A DNA stretch of 64,000 nt from Oehlia diaphana (taxonomy: Eukaryota; Glomeromycota; Glomeromycetes; Glomerales; Glomeraceae), in the NCBI GenBank assembly GCA_003833135.1, contig QZLH01000034.1:103821-167820 (forward strand), given 5' to 3'. Position numbers and translations under genes: made by a program. Positions within the stretch are counted from its first letter, which is position 1, and each line of letters starts with the position of its first letter. Below are positions 11,817-24,900 of this stretch, piece by piece. Under the pieces are notes generated by a model that had not been told where the DNA came from, did no database searches, and worked only from the letters and a program-made list of their open reading frames with translations.

Positions 11817-13719
11817 TATATGCATCTAATGTCTGATTACAAATTCCCTCCCTCCCCAAAAAATTTTTAAATCCACCCTTTTTCTCTTTTAATATAATAA
11901 AGAATTTTCCCATCGTAGTAATCATTCTAACTAAAAAATAATTATTCCTTAAATTATATGCACCATATGTACCATATTCCTTTGATTTTTAAAATGCTGG
12001 ATGCTTATTATAATTCACATGATTTCAAAGAATTTAAGAACATTCCGGATATTTTTATAAGCTTAATAAAGGTAAAAAAAAAAAAAAAGTTCCCTTTTTT
12101 TTTTATTCCCATCTCCAGATCTCATATAATAATAATCCTATTTTCATCTTTATTTTTTAAGGCATGGTATGAAAAAGAATGAATGAATGAAAAAAAAAAA
12201 ATTCTCGGATAACAAAGAAAAAAAAAAAAAAAAAAAAAAAAAAANAATCAAATATTTATAAAAAATTTACACAAAAAATAAATACATGACATTTGATATG
12301 CAATCTATTTATTATCATAAATAATTAAACCATATTAATAAGTAAAAAAAAAAGGAATACATCATCATTACATTATATTATTTTCATAAATTAGATAATA
12401 CAGAAAGTTATCATACAATTTTTTCCTAATTGCATCAATAAGATTATGACTGGTGGCAACGCAGTCACCACACATCAGAATCCTCTAGTTTATAATGATT
12501 AATCTAATGAACTTGAATGTAGTTAAAAAAAAAAAATAGTTAATATAGCTGTATTTGAAACATGTACAGTAAATCATTTGCTCTTTTTACATAAATTATG
12601 AGCTAAATCACGAGTTCGTAATTTGATTTTAACCAAACAAATGAAAAGTTTACATTGTATTGTTGTATTGGCTTTTCCTAATTGTCTAATATACTATATA
12701 ATGTCATGTTATATAAAATGTAGATAAATATACTATAAAATAAAAACAAATATTGAAGCGTAATAAGTTTTTAAATTAGTAAGCGGTTATAAAATTAAAT
12801 TCCTTTTTGAATTTTTATCAATTAGTAACTGAATTAACAAATTAAATAAATAAAATGAATTTTCTGATAAAAATAATTATCATGAAAATTTCTCCTATCA
12901 CATTACTAAAGAATCTTGATGTAGAACCAATTAATGTTATAATATTCCGGTCATTAATTTGTTGAATAAGTACCATTCAATAAAATTGAAGTTATAAAGC
13001 AAATTGATAATAGTAGTTTGCCAAACTATGTTCTGATATGTAGATTGATGTTAAGTAAAATATTATAAACAAGAAGTTAGTGTTGAAAAAAAAAGAGCTC
13101 AAACTTATAATTTATGAAAGACTAAATTATACATATCATTCGAGTATTAAAATTAACTTATAGACTAATTTTCGAGTATTCTTACAAGTAATTTTATTAA
13201 TTGACGTTAAAATTGTATTTACCTTATAAGGAATTTCATTGTGAAAATATCGACTTATTACGTGATTTTATCAATGAAAATAATAAAAGGATTCTAAATT
13301 CCTCTGTCTGGAGCATAGCAGAGGGCACATATTTCTAAAAATTGAGTTACGTGTATGCTTATTAAAATTGTAACACTATTATAAACTATTTTTACTTTTC
13401 TTGCCATCTAGTTTTTTTTTTTTTTCTTTTTTGCTTTCCTAGTTTAGTACATTGCTAAAAATGATTGGACAGATCAAGCAACATAATTGCGTTAAGTTGT
13501 ACAACTTATCTTACTATTTTAATACTTATCAGAATAATGTAGTAATGGTAATGTAAAATATTTTATGATTTGTTCAAAAACTTGGTTATATCACTAAATT
13601 TTAATGCATCATGAAAATAATTATTATGGTAACTTGATAATATCTTTCTTTTGGATTATAAAATTGTAGTGAAAAATCTTTATTAAAAAAAATTAAAAGT
13701 ACATATATGATTGAAATAA
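11817..13719. other. Intergenic, no gene seen
   Basis: AT-rich spacer with a long A-run and one ambiguous base (N at 12245), which suggests a homopolymer the assembler could not settle. The open frame at 11958-12182 (plus) crosses A- and T-runs and is not convincing. No RNA gene or clear repeat is visible. Confidence 0.5.
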
Positions 13720-14396
13720 TACGAAAAGTATTTACAAAAACCATTCAGCACCAAATACTATAATGATGCTATGGTTCCAAAAGGTCCAACACCAGTTGTC
13801 AGTTATTCCGTTATTCAAAGACGAAAAGTTGAAAAGTAAGAAACCACGCTAATAGACTTAAACTCGATACTTATTTGAAATCAGGGTTAGACGTTCTAGT
13901 GGAGAGTTATGACTAGGTCAGACGATTTTTGTATGGATTTTTGAAATTGGTACAAGTTCAGAAAAAGAAGAAAATCCAAGAAAATTGAGGCTCTATCTAC
14001 TTAGGCTTAATATCCGAAGGGTCTGTTAGATAGGGGTTTTGCTGAGATTATGAAGTAATGTATGCAATTTTTTCTAAATTAGAATTCAGAATATAATTAC
14101 GTTACATATTTTAGATTAGCCATTGTTTCTTTTTGCTAGGTTTTACGCTTAAAAAAAATTGGTAACATTTTTTTTCTTTTTATAGATTTCTTTTTGTTGC
14201 CCTTCTGGGTAAGTTTTTATTTGTTTTCTCTTTATTTTTCTCTTAAAAATGTACTTTATGAGCCGATGGGCTTTCTAGTTTTTAAACTTTTAGGCTAACT
14301 TGAGTAGTTAGGTATTTGTGGCTATATATCTATATGATATGCCTTTTGATCTAATTACTAATTCAAATAAATAAAGAGTTACGAATGAATTTGCTC

Positions 14397-14428
<32 letters not shown>

Positions 14429-14429
14429 C

Positions 14430-14463
<34 letters not shown>
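13720..14463 (+). mobile_element. 3' remnant of a poly(A)-ended retroelement (candidate)
   Basis: An open frame at 13720-13839 (39 codons, no start, ending TAA) reads like the C-terminal tip of a protein, with the motif VPKGPTPVVSYSVIQRRK. About 560 bases of 3'-UTR-like sequence follow. That stretch includes two small hairpins, GCCC/GGGT at about 14199-14211 and AGCC/GGCT at about 14261-14272. It ends at AATAAATAAAG (about 14367-14378) and a pure A-run from 14398. A second long A-run follows TTTCCC at 14429-14463. A coding tip, a UTR, AATAAA and genomic poly(A) together suggest a 5'-truncated LINE-like or processed retrocopy. I cannot name the family. Confidence 0.4.
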
Positions 14464-14466
<3 letters not shown>

Positions 14467-15228
14467 TTGCCCTAGTAGTCAAGTGTGCACGAGACGTGAA
14501 ACATTGATACATATTTTCAAAGTTTGTTTTTCTGGTCACATTTATCCATTTCTGGATACCCAAACATGCTTTTTTTTTTTGATAAAGATTACCAAACTTT
14601 CCTGAATTTTGAATTTGTTTTGAACCTGGATTTGAATTAATTGTCCTAAGCATTAGCGAAGGTCACTGGATGGATCACAAAGTCAGTCACGGGTGTTTAT
14701 CTGTTCCTCACGTGATTTTTCACCAATTAAAATTTGTGCTTCCGATTTTTTGGTCTATATCACGGATATTCCGAATTATTAAATAAAAACTCTAGGACTT
14801 ACCATTTCCTATTTACTATTTTTTTTTTTTTATCATGATGAATTCATCATATTCAAGCACTTACCAACACCCCGATTATACATATTTTACACCTAATTTC
14901 CTGCGCCACATCGGATAAATTTTTTCCGAAATCTTAACTAAATATTTTTAACATGATGAAATGATGACAATGATGTCGTCACATGTCGTCAAATATGAAC
15001 GAGTGATATAATTAATGATTTAATCATTATTTTTAATGATTTAATGACGCGTGAATGACATGATTATTCTTTAACGTCCTATACCTTCATTTTCTTTATA
15101 AAAGATGCAACATTCCCAGAATTTTTTAAAAAATCAAAAAAAAAATCATTTTATAATAGCAAAAAGTTTATAAAATCAAAAGAATAAATTATCAATTTAT
15201 AACAAGTCTTTTTTTAAATTCATTCAAA
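14464..15228. other. Upstream region of the Hmp1-like gene
   Basis: Less AT-rich spacer that includes CACGTG at about 14709-14714, MluI-like ACGCGT near 15048, and the TATA-like site at 15097. No additional gene is seen; the minus frame at 14363-14653 runs through the poly(A) tract and is rejected. Confidence 0.5.
15097..15104 (+). promoter_or_regulatory. TATA-like element of the Hmp1-like gene
   Basis: TATAAAAG lies 132 bases before the start codon at 15229. The spacing suits a fungal core promoter with a leader of about 100 bases. It is one of the few TATA-like sites here not embedded in simple AT repeats. Confidence 0.45.
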
Positions 15229-15748
15229 ATGTCTAACCATCCAAATACTGAATATGCCACAGGCGCTACCCAAGAAACTGGTAATTACAAATTTTAACAA
15301 ATCTTATGAAGTAATTAATCATTTTGCACGTGCAATTCTTAAAATTTGATATTTATTTTTTTTAATAGCCGGAAATGTTGTTGGTTCAGAAAACTTAAAA
15401 GCTAAAGGCCAAGCTCGTAAAGCAGAAGGTAATATTGGAACAAATGAAACAAATAAAGGACCATCCAAAACGACTGGTCAACTTCACGCCACTAAAGGCG
15501 CAGTAAAAGAAACGATAGGATCAACTTTGAAGAATACTTCACTTGAACGTTCCGGTGCTCAAGAACGTCAAACTGGAAATCGAGAAATTGATGCTGCTAA
15601 GACTAAAGATGCTACTAAAGGAGCTTATGATAATGTAAAAGGAACTGTGAAAGAAAATGCTGGTTACGCTGCGGGTGATCCACGATGGGAAGCTGAAGGA
15701 AAAGGAGATCGTGCCAAAGGACAAGCTCAATATAACGCCAATCAATAA
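15229..15748 (+). CDS. CsbD/Hmp1-like stress protein
   Basis: This is a small hydrophilic protein of 143 residues from two exons, 15229-15280 and 15369-15748. The intron is 88 bases (GTAATT..AATAG) and splices in frame to give ..TQET|AGNVVGSENLKAKGQARKAEG. The product is rich in Ala, Gly, Lys, Thr and Glu. It carries repeated CsbD-like segments of the type K-x-K-G-x-A-x-x-A-x-G (about 28-41, 56-70, 98-114, 129-140) with the C-terminal signature GDPRWEAEGKGDRAKGQAQ. Fungal relatives are annotated as CsbD-like or 'mismatched base pair and cruciform DNA recognition protein' (Hmp1). They are general stress-induced, soluble, largely disordered proteins. The biochemical role is not established from sequence. 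An AATAAA motif overlaps the stop codon. Confidence is high for the gene and moderate for the function. Confidence 0.85.
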
Positions 15749-16628
15749 ATATATATTTTTTGGCAGTTCGGTTTTTAGCACAGTTCGGTTTTTTTTTTTA
15801 TTATTAAAAAATTAGTTATCTATTAAAAAACTTTTTTTGTATTATATAAGTATATTATATATATATATAATTTTTTTTTTAGTTTATTTTATTTATCGTT
15901 ATTGAAAATTGAAACTAATAAAAAAAAAAAAAAAATTTATAATTTGCCCTGTGACATACTTTTTTTCGATTGTTGATTTTTTGATTTAACAAAAATTCTT
16001 TTGAAATTCTTTTGAAATACTTCTTTTGAAACGCATGTATTGAGACAATCTCTCTTGCAACTTCTTACAGCTTATTATCTACGAAAAAAAAAAATTGTCC
16101 ATTTGAATATTTCCTTAATAAGTCGATACTGTATCAACCATATTCGAATATTTATAAACTAGTCTTGATTTTTTTAAAATCGAGTAATTAAAATGGATAT
16201 CATGATAAAATTAACAAATTTTAGAAACAAAATCGAAATAGATGGGACGTAAAAATTTTGTCGAAATATTTCTGCGGAATACTGAGCTTCTCCGTAGGTA
16301 TGTATTATATTTCGATGTATATATATATATTATCTTTGGCCTGAGCGTTGAGTTAACTCATGCTACTTCTTAACTTTTATTCTTTCAAGGGCTAATGGAT
16401 AGTCGGTATGAGAGGATAAAGGCCTAACAGAGATATTTTCATATTATGATTAAAACTAACATATGTTAGATGATGTTATACGATCGTTCCCGGCCAATTG
16501 ATTTCTTGGCCTGTTTTTAATAAGAAAGTAATTGATGTATTCTAACATGGGAAAAAAAATTATATTACACAATATGGTAGTAAGTGTGGTATTTGTAGTT
16601 ATACGTACTAAAAATATACACAGAATCT

Positions 16629-16744
16629 ATTTATAGTTTTATAATGTGGTAATGTACGAACAGCCTCATGATTGGGATGACGTTTCTTTGGAGAAGATCT
16701 GTGTGATATTTATAGTTTTAAATGTACAAACAGCCTCATGATTC
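16629..16744. repeat. Imperfect direct repeat pair
   Basis: The block TTTATAGTTTT...AATGTAC(G/A)AACAGCCTCATGATT occurs at about 16629-16673 and again at about 16709-16743, roughly 80 bases apart. The second copy lacks about 8 bases. It looks like a local duplication. Confidence 0.6.
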
Positions 16745-18272
16745 GAATATTTCGAAAAGACCTACCGCAGAAGTGTATATGGTAAATAATATATTTATAA
16801 TCGCATTTATTTTATTCTGATTTTGTCAGATGATAGCTGGAGAGAGTTACAATTATTTTATTAAATAGATCCTCCGATAAATATGTAAATCTCTCGAAAA
16901 AAATCTATAAATAGTATCGTTAAAACTTTAAAAATCGCTTTAGATTATCTTCGATACGATTAAGAATTTTATTCGTTAAATAACTTTTACGGTTAGGACT
17001 ATTTTTAAAAAGACTATTATTATATAATACAGATTATCCAATAATGTACTACTTAATAACTTGCAGCGGTTATGAAATACTATATCTGATAAAGCTTGCA
17101 AAGCATGCAGGGGAAGATTATATAATATATATTGATAACTTTATTTTTCTTGTTTGTCACATTTTCACATTTTCACATTTTTTTTTTATTCAAAAAAAAA
17201 AAAAAAAAAGAATGGAATAATTTTAATAAATTGTTAATTCTTGCGATCAAATATTTTTTAGTATCTTCTTTTTTATTATTATTGATTCAATAAAAAACTT
17301 TCAAATTGCTATTTTTCAAAGAATTTTGGTAAAAAACATAAGGATCACATTAATAATTTTATTATGTTTAAAGTTCAAACGTTGTTTCAAATATCTGATA
17401 ACAATTTTTATGATGCCCCTTACAGGAGACTTGATTATCAGAATTATTATTTTGCTGTTTAAACCTGTTATCTACCAAGTTAAAAATTAATAATCTAATA
17501 AAAAATGGTAATAAAAATGGAATAAAAATTACTGCACATCCCTCAACTCGTTTTAATGTTTACTGTTTATTTATTTAATTGAATAATATACTTAGTTAAA
17601 CAATTATTAAACACTCATTTCTTTTTCTGGAAAAAAAAAAAATTGAAAGCACGATAGCGATAAGGAAACAAAAGCGAGAGAGTATTGTATTTATACGAGA
17701 AAGAGTAAATCATATAAAATTCCTCTTTTTAAATTATTTAGCTCTTTTTAAACTTCAAAGTTGGTTGAACAATAAATGTTAGAGTAGATTCTCGTACCAT
17801 ATTCAGAGAGAAACGGTCAATTATCCTTAGCATTTGTTCATATAATTTTTATTGAAAGATACTTTCCTTTAAGATTGGATAAAAACTTTTGATGATATTT
17901 TAACCGAAAAAATGTTTTCTTCCAATAAAATAAATATAACAGGTAAAGAAAAGAACATATAATATTTATTTTAAATATAGTCATAATCCAATTTATTCAT
18001 AAATGCGATCCTTTGTATAGCATAAGAACTTTTTCTTAAAAAAAAAAAACGAAAATTAATGAATGATAAAAAAACCGAAATATTATCGATATTTTATATA
18101 TCGCGGTAAATTAATCATCATTAATGAAATTTGCAATATATATTAATAAATAAAAATTAAAACTTATTTCAAGGAAAAAAATAAAGAAAAGAGTCCTTCG
18201 GGCAAAGGAAAACGGATAAAATAACGTAAAATTATACACACACATATATATATAATTATATATATATATAAA

Positions 18273-18382
18273 AACGAAAAAGTAATATATACGAAAAAAG
18301 TATTATATATATACGAAAAAGTATTATGAGTATTATGTACGAAACAGTATTATGTACGAAAAAGTATATATCCGAAATAGTA
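18273..18382. repeat. Tandem repeat of ACGAAAAAGTATTAT-type units
   Basis: Five to six imperfect copies of a ~16-20-base unit built on TACGAAAAAGTATTATG follow an (AC/AT) microsatellite. The units vary by A/C changes and spacer length. No coding role is seen. Confidence 0.7.
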
Positions 18383-19836
18383 ATTGTCGACAAAAATTTC
18401 CCGATTTTTATTAATAACTAAAAAAGAAAATTATCACTATTAGCTTAAAATCGGTTAAACGCGTTTTATTTATTTTAAATTAAAGAAAAAAATTGACATT
18501 AACCATTAAAATCATTATAATAAGCGACAAAAAAACGAAAATTTAGAGAAATTTTTTTCCATAATTTTCATAATTTTGTTTTAACCATCAATGTCTTTTT
18601 TACATATCATATGTTTTTAAACCTTACTCAAATTATTTGTCATGATTTCGATATTTCAAAATCTTAATTGGTGGCGAAATTATCCACAAAAAATTTCTTC
18701 CCACACGAATATGATTCTATTTTATATCTTTCACACGAAATTTTTTTTTATTGTAACATGTCACAGAAAGAACAATTACATTAAATTCATTAAATTCATT
18801 AATTTTTCATTTAAATTTCTCACGTTCCGTTTTTTTAATCCAAAGATGTTAACATTAATTCTTAAAAACGCCAAATAGGTTCCATAAATTCGACTTATGA
18901 GTTGAACATGTGTCATCTCGGATATTTTCCATTTTTAAATTATTTTTTGTCGCAGTATTAATGTATCCTATTATGGAATCAAAGATTTGTATTTGTTTAG
19001 ATACCTCGTAATACAACGAAAATCAAATAGGTCCGGGAACTATGATTACGTATTAACAAAGACGAATTTGATAATCAAAGTTTTTAGATTTCTTGGCGAA
19101 CTATTGCGCATGCTTTAATGTGGCTTGATAATTTTAACATGCCTTTTTCGGAAACTATAACATCAATTATTTACAACATGAGAGCGACATATGAAATTTC
19201 GATATCCCCTCCTTTTATTCCCGAATTTTTTTTTTTCGGATCAAATCAACATAATTTCCTTAAAGGAACTTGAAGATATTATATTGTACAACTTTTAAGC
19301 ATTAACAAAACAAACACAATATATTATTCGTCCCTTTTGTTTATACTTCCCACGGTCAACTATGGACCTCAAAGATTTTTGGAGAATGGATTTTTGGTTA
19401 AGTGATCTTATGACTTGTACGACATTGAAATGATTTAAAAAAGATATATGTATACCTCAACGAAATTTTCCTGGGTATAACAGGTGACATATTCGGTACT
19501 TTCACAAAAAAAAACCAATTCTAATTGTTTGTTAATTCCATAAATTAAATATTTATATTTTATACTCTCTACCATCAACGAGATTTGCCCTCTACCTTTC
19601 ATTTCTTATTTAAGAATATATATATATATATTTTTTCACTTTCGAAATTATAGAAAGTACTCGAGATGAAAACAAGGAACAATTTATTATATCTGAAAAA
19701 GTATGGTTATTAATCAGAATGTGGTATCGATTAGAAGAAATTACATTTTCATACAATAATTATATTATACCTCTTTTTTTTTTTTTTTTGATTAATCCAG
19801 AGTAGGTTCCCTATAGGTATAATAAATAAAAGTCAA

Positions 19837-21597
19837 TCAAAATTTCTTATTAAATTTGTTCACTATATTAATAAGAATATACCAAAGATGTATAATATGA
19901 TCATAAAAAGAACAACTGGCAATTAATGAATTCCGTTGATCGGAATAATTCCAATCTGCTCCATAAGCGAGGGATTCATGTTTCATAAAACTATTAATCG
20001 TCTTCATAGTCATATCTTCTTCAACCTTAATTACATGAAATCCATTATGCATGCATGCTGCTAGGATATAATTTTTTCTTGTTGGATGCCATTTTAATCT
20101 CCATACACCTCCTCCAACATTATAATCAGATATTGGTCGTTTCATTGATCTCGTATCCCATAATAATATGTTTTCATCATAGCTATCATATTAGAATGTT
20201 AATCCTTGAATGTATACAAAATAAGTCATTTTTTAAAAAAATTCTTACCTTCCAGTTATTAAATGATGTTCTGAATGATGATTGGATTGTATGCTGCATA
20301 CTCCAGCTTGATGTCTATTTTTTGAAGAGAATTTCAATTAAAAATATATAATTTCATTTGCTTTATTTTAAAGATTCTCATACTTTTTACTGGAAAATAA
20401 AGGAGTTGATTGACTTATTCTTAAATCCCATCCTTTAAAGAAACAATCATCCCCTCCTAATTATATTTAAAATAAAATTTGTTTGTTAATAAAAATTTAT
20501 AATTATGAAAGTAATTCAGATAAAGAAAACCAACCAGTATAAACTAAATTTGTATCCCAATAATTAAAAGCAGCTATCCAAGCTTCAAAATCATGAGCGT
20601 TCCATTTATTTGTCTCACGAATTCCAAATTGATTATCTACAGATAATACAACAATATTTCCATCACTTTGAGACACGACAATAGACGTTTTTTGGCTATT
20701 AAAAATAAAATTCCTTTTTAAGTAAGTAATTATAATACTCTTTAAATAAATTAAATTTTTTATATTCACTTTAGGTACCCAATTCGATTTGACCAATCTA
20801 GCGAAAGACATAAATTATCCTCATTATTTGTTGCATATTTTGTAATTAAATCAAATGAATTCTTAAAATTCAAAAATTTCAAAATTAAAACATAATTTGA
20901 AAATATGAAAAAAATAATTTAAAAAAAAACGTTTAATACATTATTTTGAAGGAGATTATATAAAGAAATCATTCCTGTTGAATCTGCCACAGCCAAAACT
21001 CTTTTGTCATCAATAAGCTTGTGTGACCTATTTAAAGAAAGGATATTAAAGAAAGTATGAGCTGAATTACTTTTAAAATTCATTATAAGAGTGTTTACCA
21101 TTTCATATCAAGTATTGCGGGCGTATCAATTCTTTGTAATTCTTGTCTGCAAGTAAATTCATAAAAAGAGTCTCATTATCTTCTTTTTTTTTTTTTATAA
21201 AAATAATAGAAAAAATATTATATAAAATGAAAATTACAATTTAATTTTATGACCATCTTCATTCTTGTTCACTTTGTATAATAATAATCTTCCAAGTCTT
21301 TTTTTTGGCGTATCAACTTTAATAAATTCATCTTTTTCTTTATTCTCGTTAATTTGGGGTGTTATTTCTTGGTTTGAATCTGATAATTGATAGGTGCCGC
21401 ATGCCAAATACTGAAAAAGCTGTTCTAATGGACAAAATTCTACAGAATCTGCACTGTATTCTGTATCAAATGAACAAAGCGAAGGCGTGTCTTTTAAATA
21501 AAACGCGATAGTTTTTAAACGTGATAGTTAGTTTTTTTTAAAAATATATAATATACGTTAACGTTAAAGAAGTAACAATACCATAAATGTTAGGCAT
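19837..21597 (-). CDS. DPH7: Diphthine methyltransferase (DPH7, WD40)
   Basis: DPH7 is a WD40 enzyme that removes the methyl ester from methylated diphthine on elongation factor 2, letting the final amidation of diphthamide proceed. Nine exons join in frame: 21597-21582, 21490-21238, 21146-21099, 21027-20940, 20861-20779, 20695-20535, 20456-20384, 20314-20249 and 20182-19837. The total is 377 residues, all with GT..AG introns of 60-110 bases. Family hallmarks appear in order: [108 protein letters not shown] and SCSFYDHIIHLW. The first coding exon is only 16 bases (MPNIY), chosen because it gives the only in-frame ATG joined by consensus splice sites. Exons 1 and 5 are the least certain. A short tail follows the last WD repeat. 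Confidence 0.9.
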
Positions 21598-21982
21598 ATG
21601 TTTGCTACGAAGAAAAGCAAAATCGTGAGAAATAAAACTTTCATTTTTGATCGAGATTATCATAATTGATAATTGGTACGCAGATTTGATAACCACGAAT
21701 TTTTCTTTAAAATGAACCATTAAAGCATTTACACAGATTTGGTAAATTTGTTACTTTTATTATTAACGAAAAAAAAATTAAATTAATAAAATTAAAAATT
21801 AAACTAAATAAATTAAATTTAATTATAAATTCTAGCTAGCGAAATTTTTGTAATATTTCCCAACGACTTAAAAAAAAACACTGAATTAATTCATTGCAAA
21901 AAAAAGACATTATCGACTTTCGACCTCTTAGACCTCTTAAATTCATCTCGAATGTATATTTATATATATAACTTTTTTTTAT
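21598..21982. other. Spacer between DPH7 and the DUF3712 gene
   Basis: This 385-base AT-rich gap between two minus-strand genes must hold the DPH7 promoter and the terminator of the upstream gene. No clear TATA or other site stands out. The open frame continuing up to 21720 is better read as leader, because the DPH7 start at 21597 fits the family. Confidence 0.45.
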
Positions 21983-24900
21983 CTATGCTGCTGGGGGAGC
22001 TGGAGGAGCTGGTGCAGCAGGTGCGGCGGGATCGACAGGGGGCACACTTTTTCCATTTATTAATGAACTCAGATTGAGAGGAACGGTTAACGTGAAACTT
22101 TTAAGAGTTTCCTCTAACCAAACTACTTCACCAGTTGCTTTAGGTGGCGTAACTGAAATACCTTGAGCAACAACTGATGGAGGATTTGGGGAAATAAGAC
22201 TTGGGCCAAGTTTTGGATCTAGATGAAGCTCTCCTTGAAATGTAAAACTAGATACGGCATTAGGATTGATGATGATATTGTTGCTAGTAACCGTGGAAAT
22301 TTGTTCGCCATTGATACTGAGGTCATAAACGACTTTGCCAAGTTCGACACCAACACGTGCGGGATTATTCACATCGACCGTAACTGCGAAAGGAAATTCT
22401 ACCTTATCTACCGTAAATTGTTTCAAGCCATTGAATCCATCTATTTGAAATGCTTTTCTCATGGAAATTGGGCCTATCGGAAGTCCGAATGATGTGATCA
22501 TGACATTATCAGATGCAAGTTCCATCGAGACAGATTGAGCTGTATAAGATTTTGCAGAGAAACTTGAAAATGTTGGAATATCAGCTATGATGAATTTACT
22601 AACACTATTAGTGAATCTATTATCACCACCAGTTGTTATAGGAGGTACGAGCACTTTTCCAAGAAGAGTATTATCCGAATAAAGATATGCACCATCTGGA
22701 AAACTAATTGTAGCAGGAAGTGAACCTGCATTTAAAATCTGACCACTAGCTGAAGTATCAAAAGAATTAACATCGATATTTTGAACAAACACCGAATCAA
22801 AAGACATTTCTGTTTGACCTATCATATGATTTATAAGTGGTGCTGCAAGCGCAGGAATCATATTTAAGATACTTTGATCAGTGGTCGCGATAATATCTTG
22901 TTTATATGACATTGACATAAAATAATTTCCGATGGCAACTTGAGAATCCATAGTAACAGTTACAGGGATTTTAGCCATTGCGGTTGTAACAAATTTTGCC
23001 ATATCAAATGATTTGAGTACCTCTGGAGTAGGATTTGCATTTGGATCAGCCTCAGGAACGGAAACATTACTAAGAGCGATTAATGAATCAAGAACAGTAA
23101 CATCCAAATTATTTTGTAAAGCTAAAGTTCTTAATACTGTAAATGATACGACGGGATCCACTACCATCTTAACAGGAAATTGGAGAGTTTGATCTGTGTT
23201 GCCAGGAATAAAGATTGGATTATTATAAATATTTTGTTCAAGTGATCCAAGTTCAATTCCATTAAAACTAAATGATGAGTTCATAGCATAAATTGAAATT
23301 GGAGCTACAAAAGGATTTGTCATTTCAACAATTCCTGTCGAAACATTAGTATTCGCAGTTTGATTATCAAAGACAATTCTAGAACTTTTGATGAATGGCG
23401 TTTTGAGAGGAGGCATACTTGATGGAATATTGATGGATTTGAATGCTGGTATTAAACTAGTTATATTAGTTGAATGTTCGTTCCCTTTGATATTTACGGT
23501 AGCTGACTGACCGGTAAGAAATAATTTGAAAAGTTCTACTGTATCAGGATTTTTTCCTGGATCATCTAAAATAGCCATGACAGTAACGGGGTTAGGTCCA
23601 GGAACAACAGATAAATCTGGGATAACAGTGGTACCAATTTTTTTGTCTTTGTAGAACATATCAAATGATACTTGTCCGACGGATGTAGAATACTTTGAAG
23701 GATTTGTAAGAACTACGATGATACCCATAAATAGTTGATTAGAGCTTCCGGATAAAATGGTAAGATCTTGAACAACAGGAGGACTTCCATCGCTATTAAA
23801 TTGATCGAAACCTTGAAGTTTTGAAGTTAAGTTAAAGGGAATTCCTTGAATTAAAGCTTGACCAAGTATATCGGTATTAGTGAGAATAGTTGTTTTTCCA
23901 TAGACAACAACTTCGGATTCTTTATTCGTTGCTAAATCTGCAAGAAGGTCGGAGAATTTTCCAGCATCAAGAACTTGCATTTTTGTTTCTGAAATATTAA
24001 GGGATAATTGATTTGGGGTACTGATTACTGGCACTTCAGGACTTTCAACTGTAATAATATCTTTGTTATCACGTGCTATAGTTATTTTTTGACCTACTTC
24101 TAAAATTGTGAATTTAATATTAAAAGGTAAAGCGTAATCGGCGACTGCATTTTTCGAGGAGATTGTAGGAGAATATGGTTCATCAGTTGTGAATTTTAAG
24201 GTTTCTTCACCAAGGTCAAGATTGCTTATAAGTTTTAGAGGATTAGGATTACTCCCAATTGTGGCCGATAATGAAAAACCCTTAATAGCTGAATTTAACC
24301 AATCTACTGGTCCATTTTTAGGTACTATAGATAATATATTAGCTGAAGTGATAATCGGTGTATTTGTAAGATAACTATTTGTAACTGCTATCATATTTAA
24401 CCTATCTTGTTCTGTTGTTGGTGCCTTTGTTACCCCTGTCAAGGTTATATTATTTGCTTTAGCACCGATAAAGACATTTTTGGCTACTGTGGTAGCTATT
24501 AAAGTTTGATTATAACTAAGTTGCATAGTCATATCTCCAGTTTCAATTCCAATAGGAGAAGGATTATATACATTTGTTAGTATTTCTAAAGAAATTGTTT
24601 TATCTTGATTTTCAGTTAGTTTTAAATCTAACACTGATGTGTTAAAATTATTGCTACCAAGAATTGTAATTTTTTTATTTAATTTTAAATTATTTAGATT
24701 CATTCCAAGTGTTTTCACGCTCGCTTTTCCTTGTAAGGTCCATTCAAATTCTTTTGCTGACAATACTTTTGATGTAAAGTCATTAAAAGCTGCTTTATCT
24801 CTAATGATAAATAATCTTGGTTCTCCTACTAAAGTACCTTTTCCACCAGAAACTTCAATAGGATCTAATTCAACGGACCCAAGAATTGCACCATTATATG

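Larger units (their letters stand above)
15749..19836. other. Long intergenic region with small repeats
   Basis: No supported gene. A duplicated segment appears near 16629-16667 and 16710-16744. A tandem array lies at 18273-18382. The frame at 18642-18878 (plus) is a 78-codon AT-rich open stretch without recognisable features. Confidence 0.5.

Noticed and set aside
14363..14653. 96-codon minus-strand frame
   Set aside because: Crosses two poly(A) tracts that translate to long Phe runs; belongs to the retroelement tail.
18642..18878. 78-codon plus-strand frame
   Set aside because: Ile/Phe/Asn-rich, lacks any feature and has no splice context.
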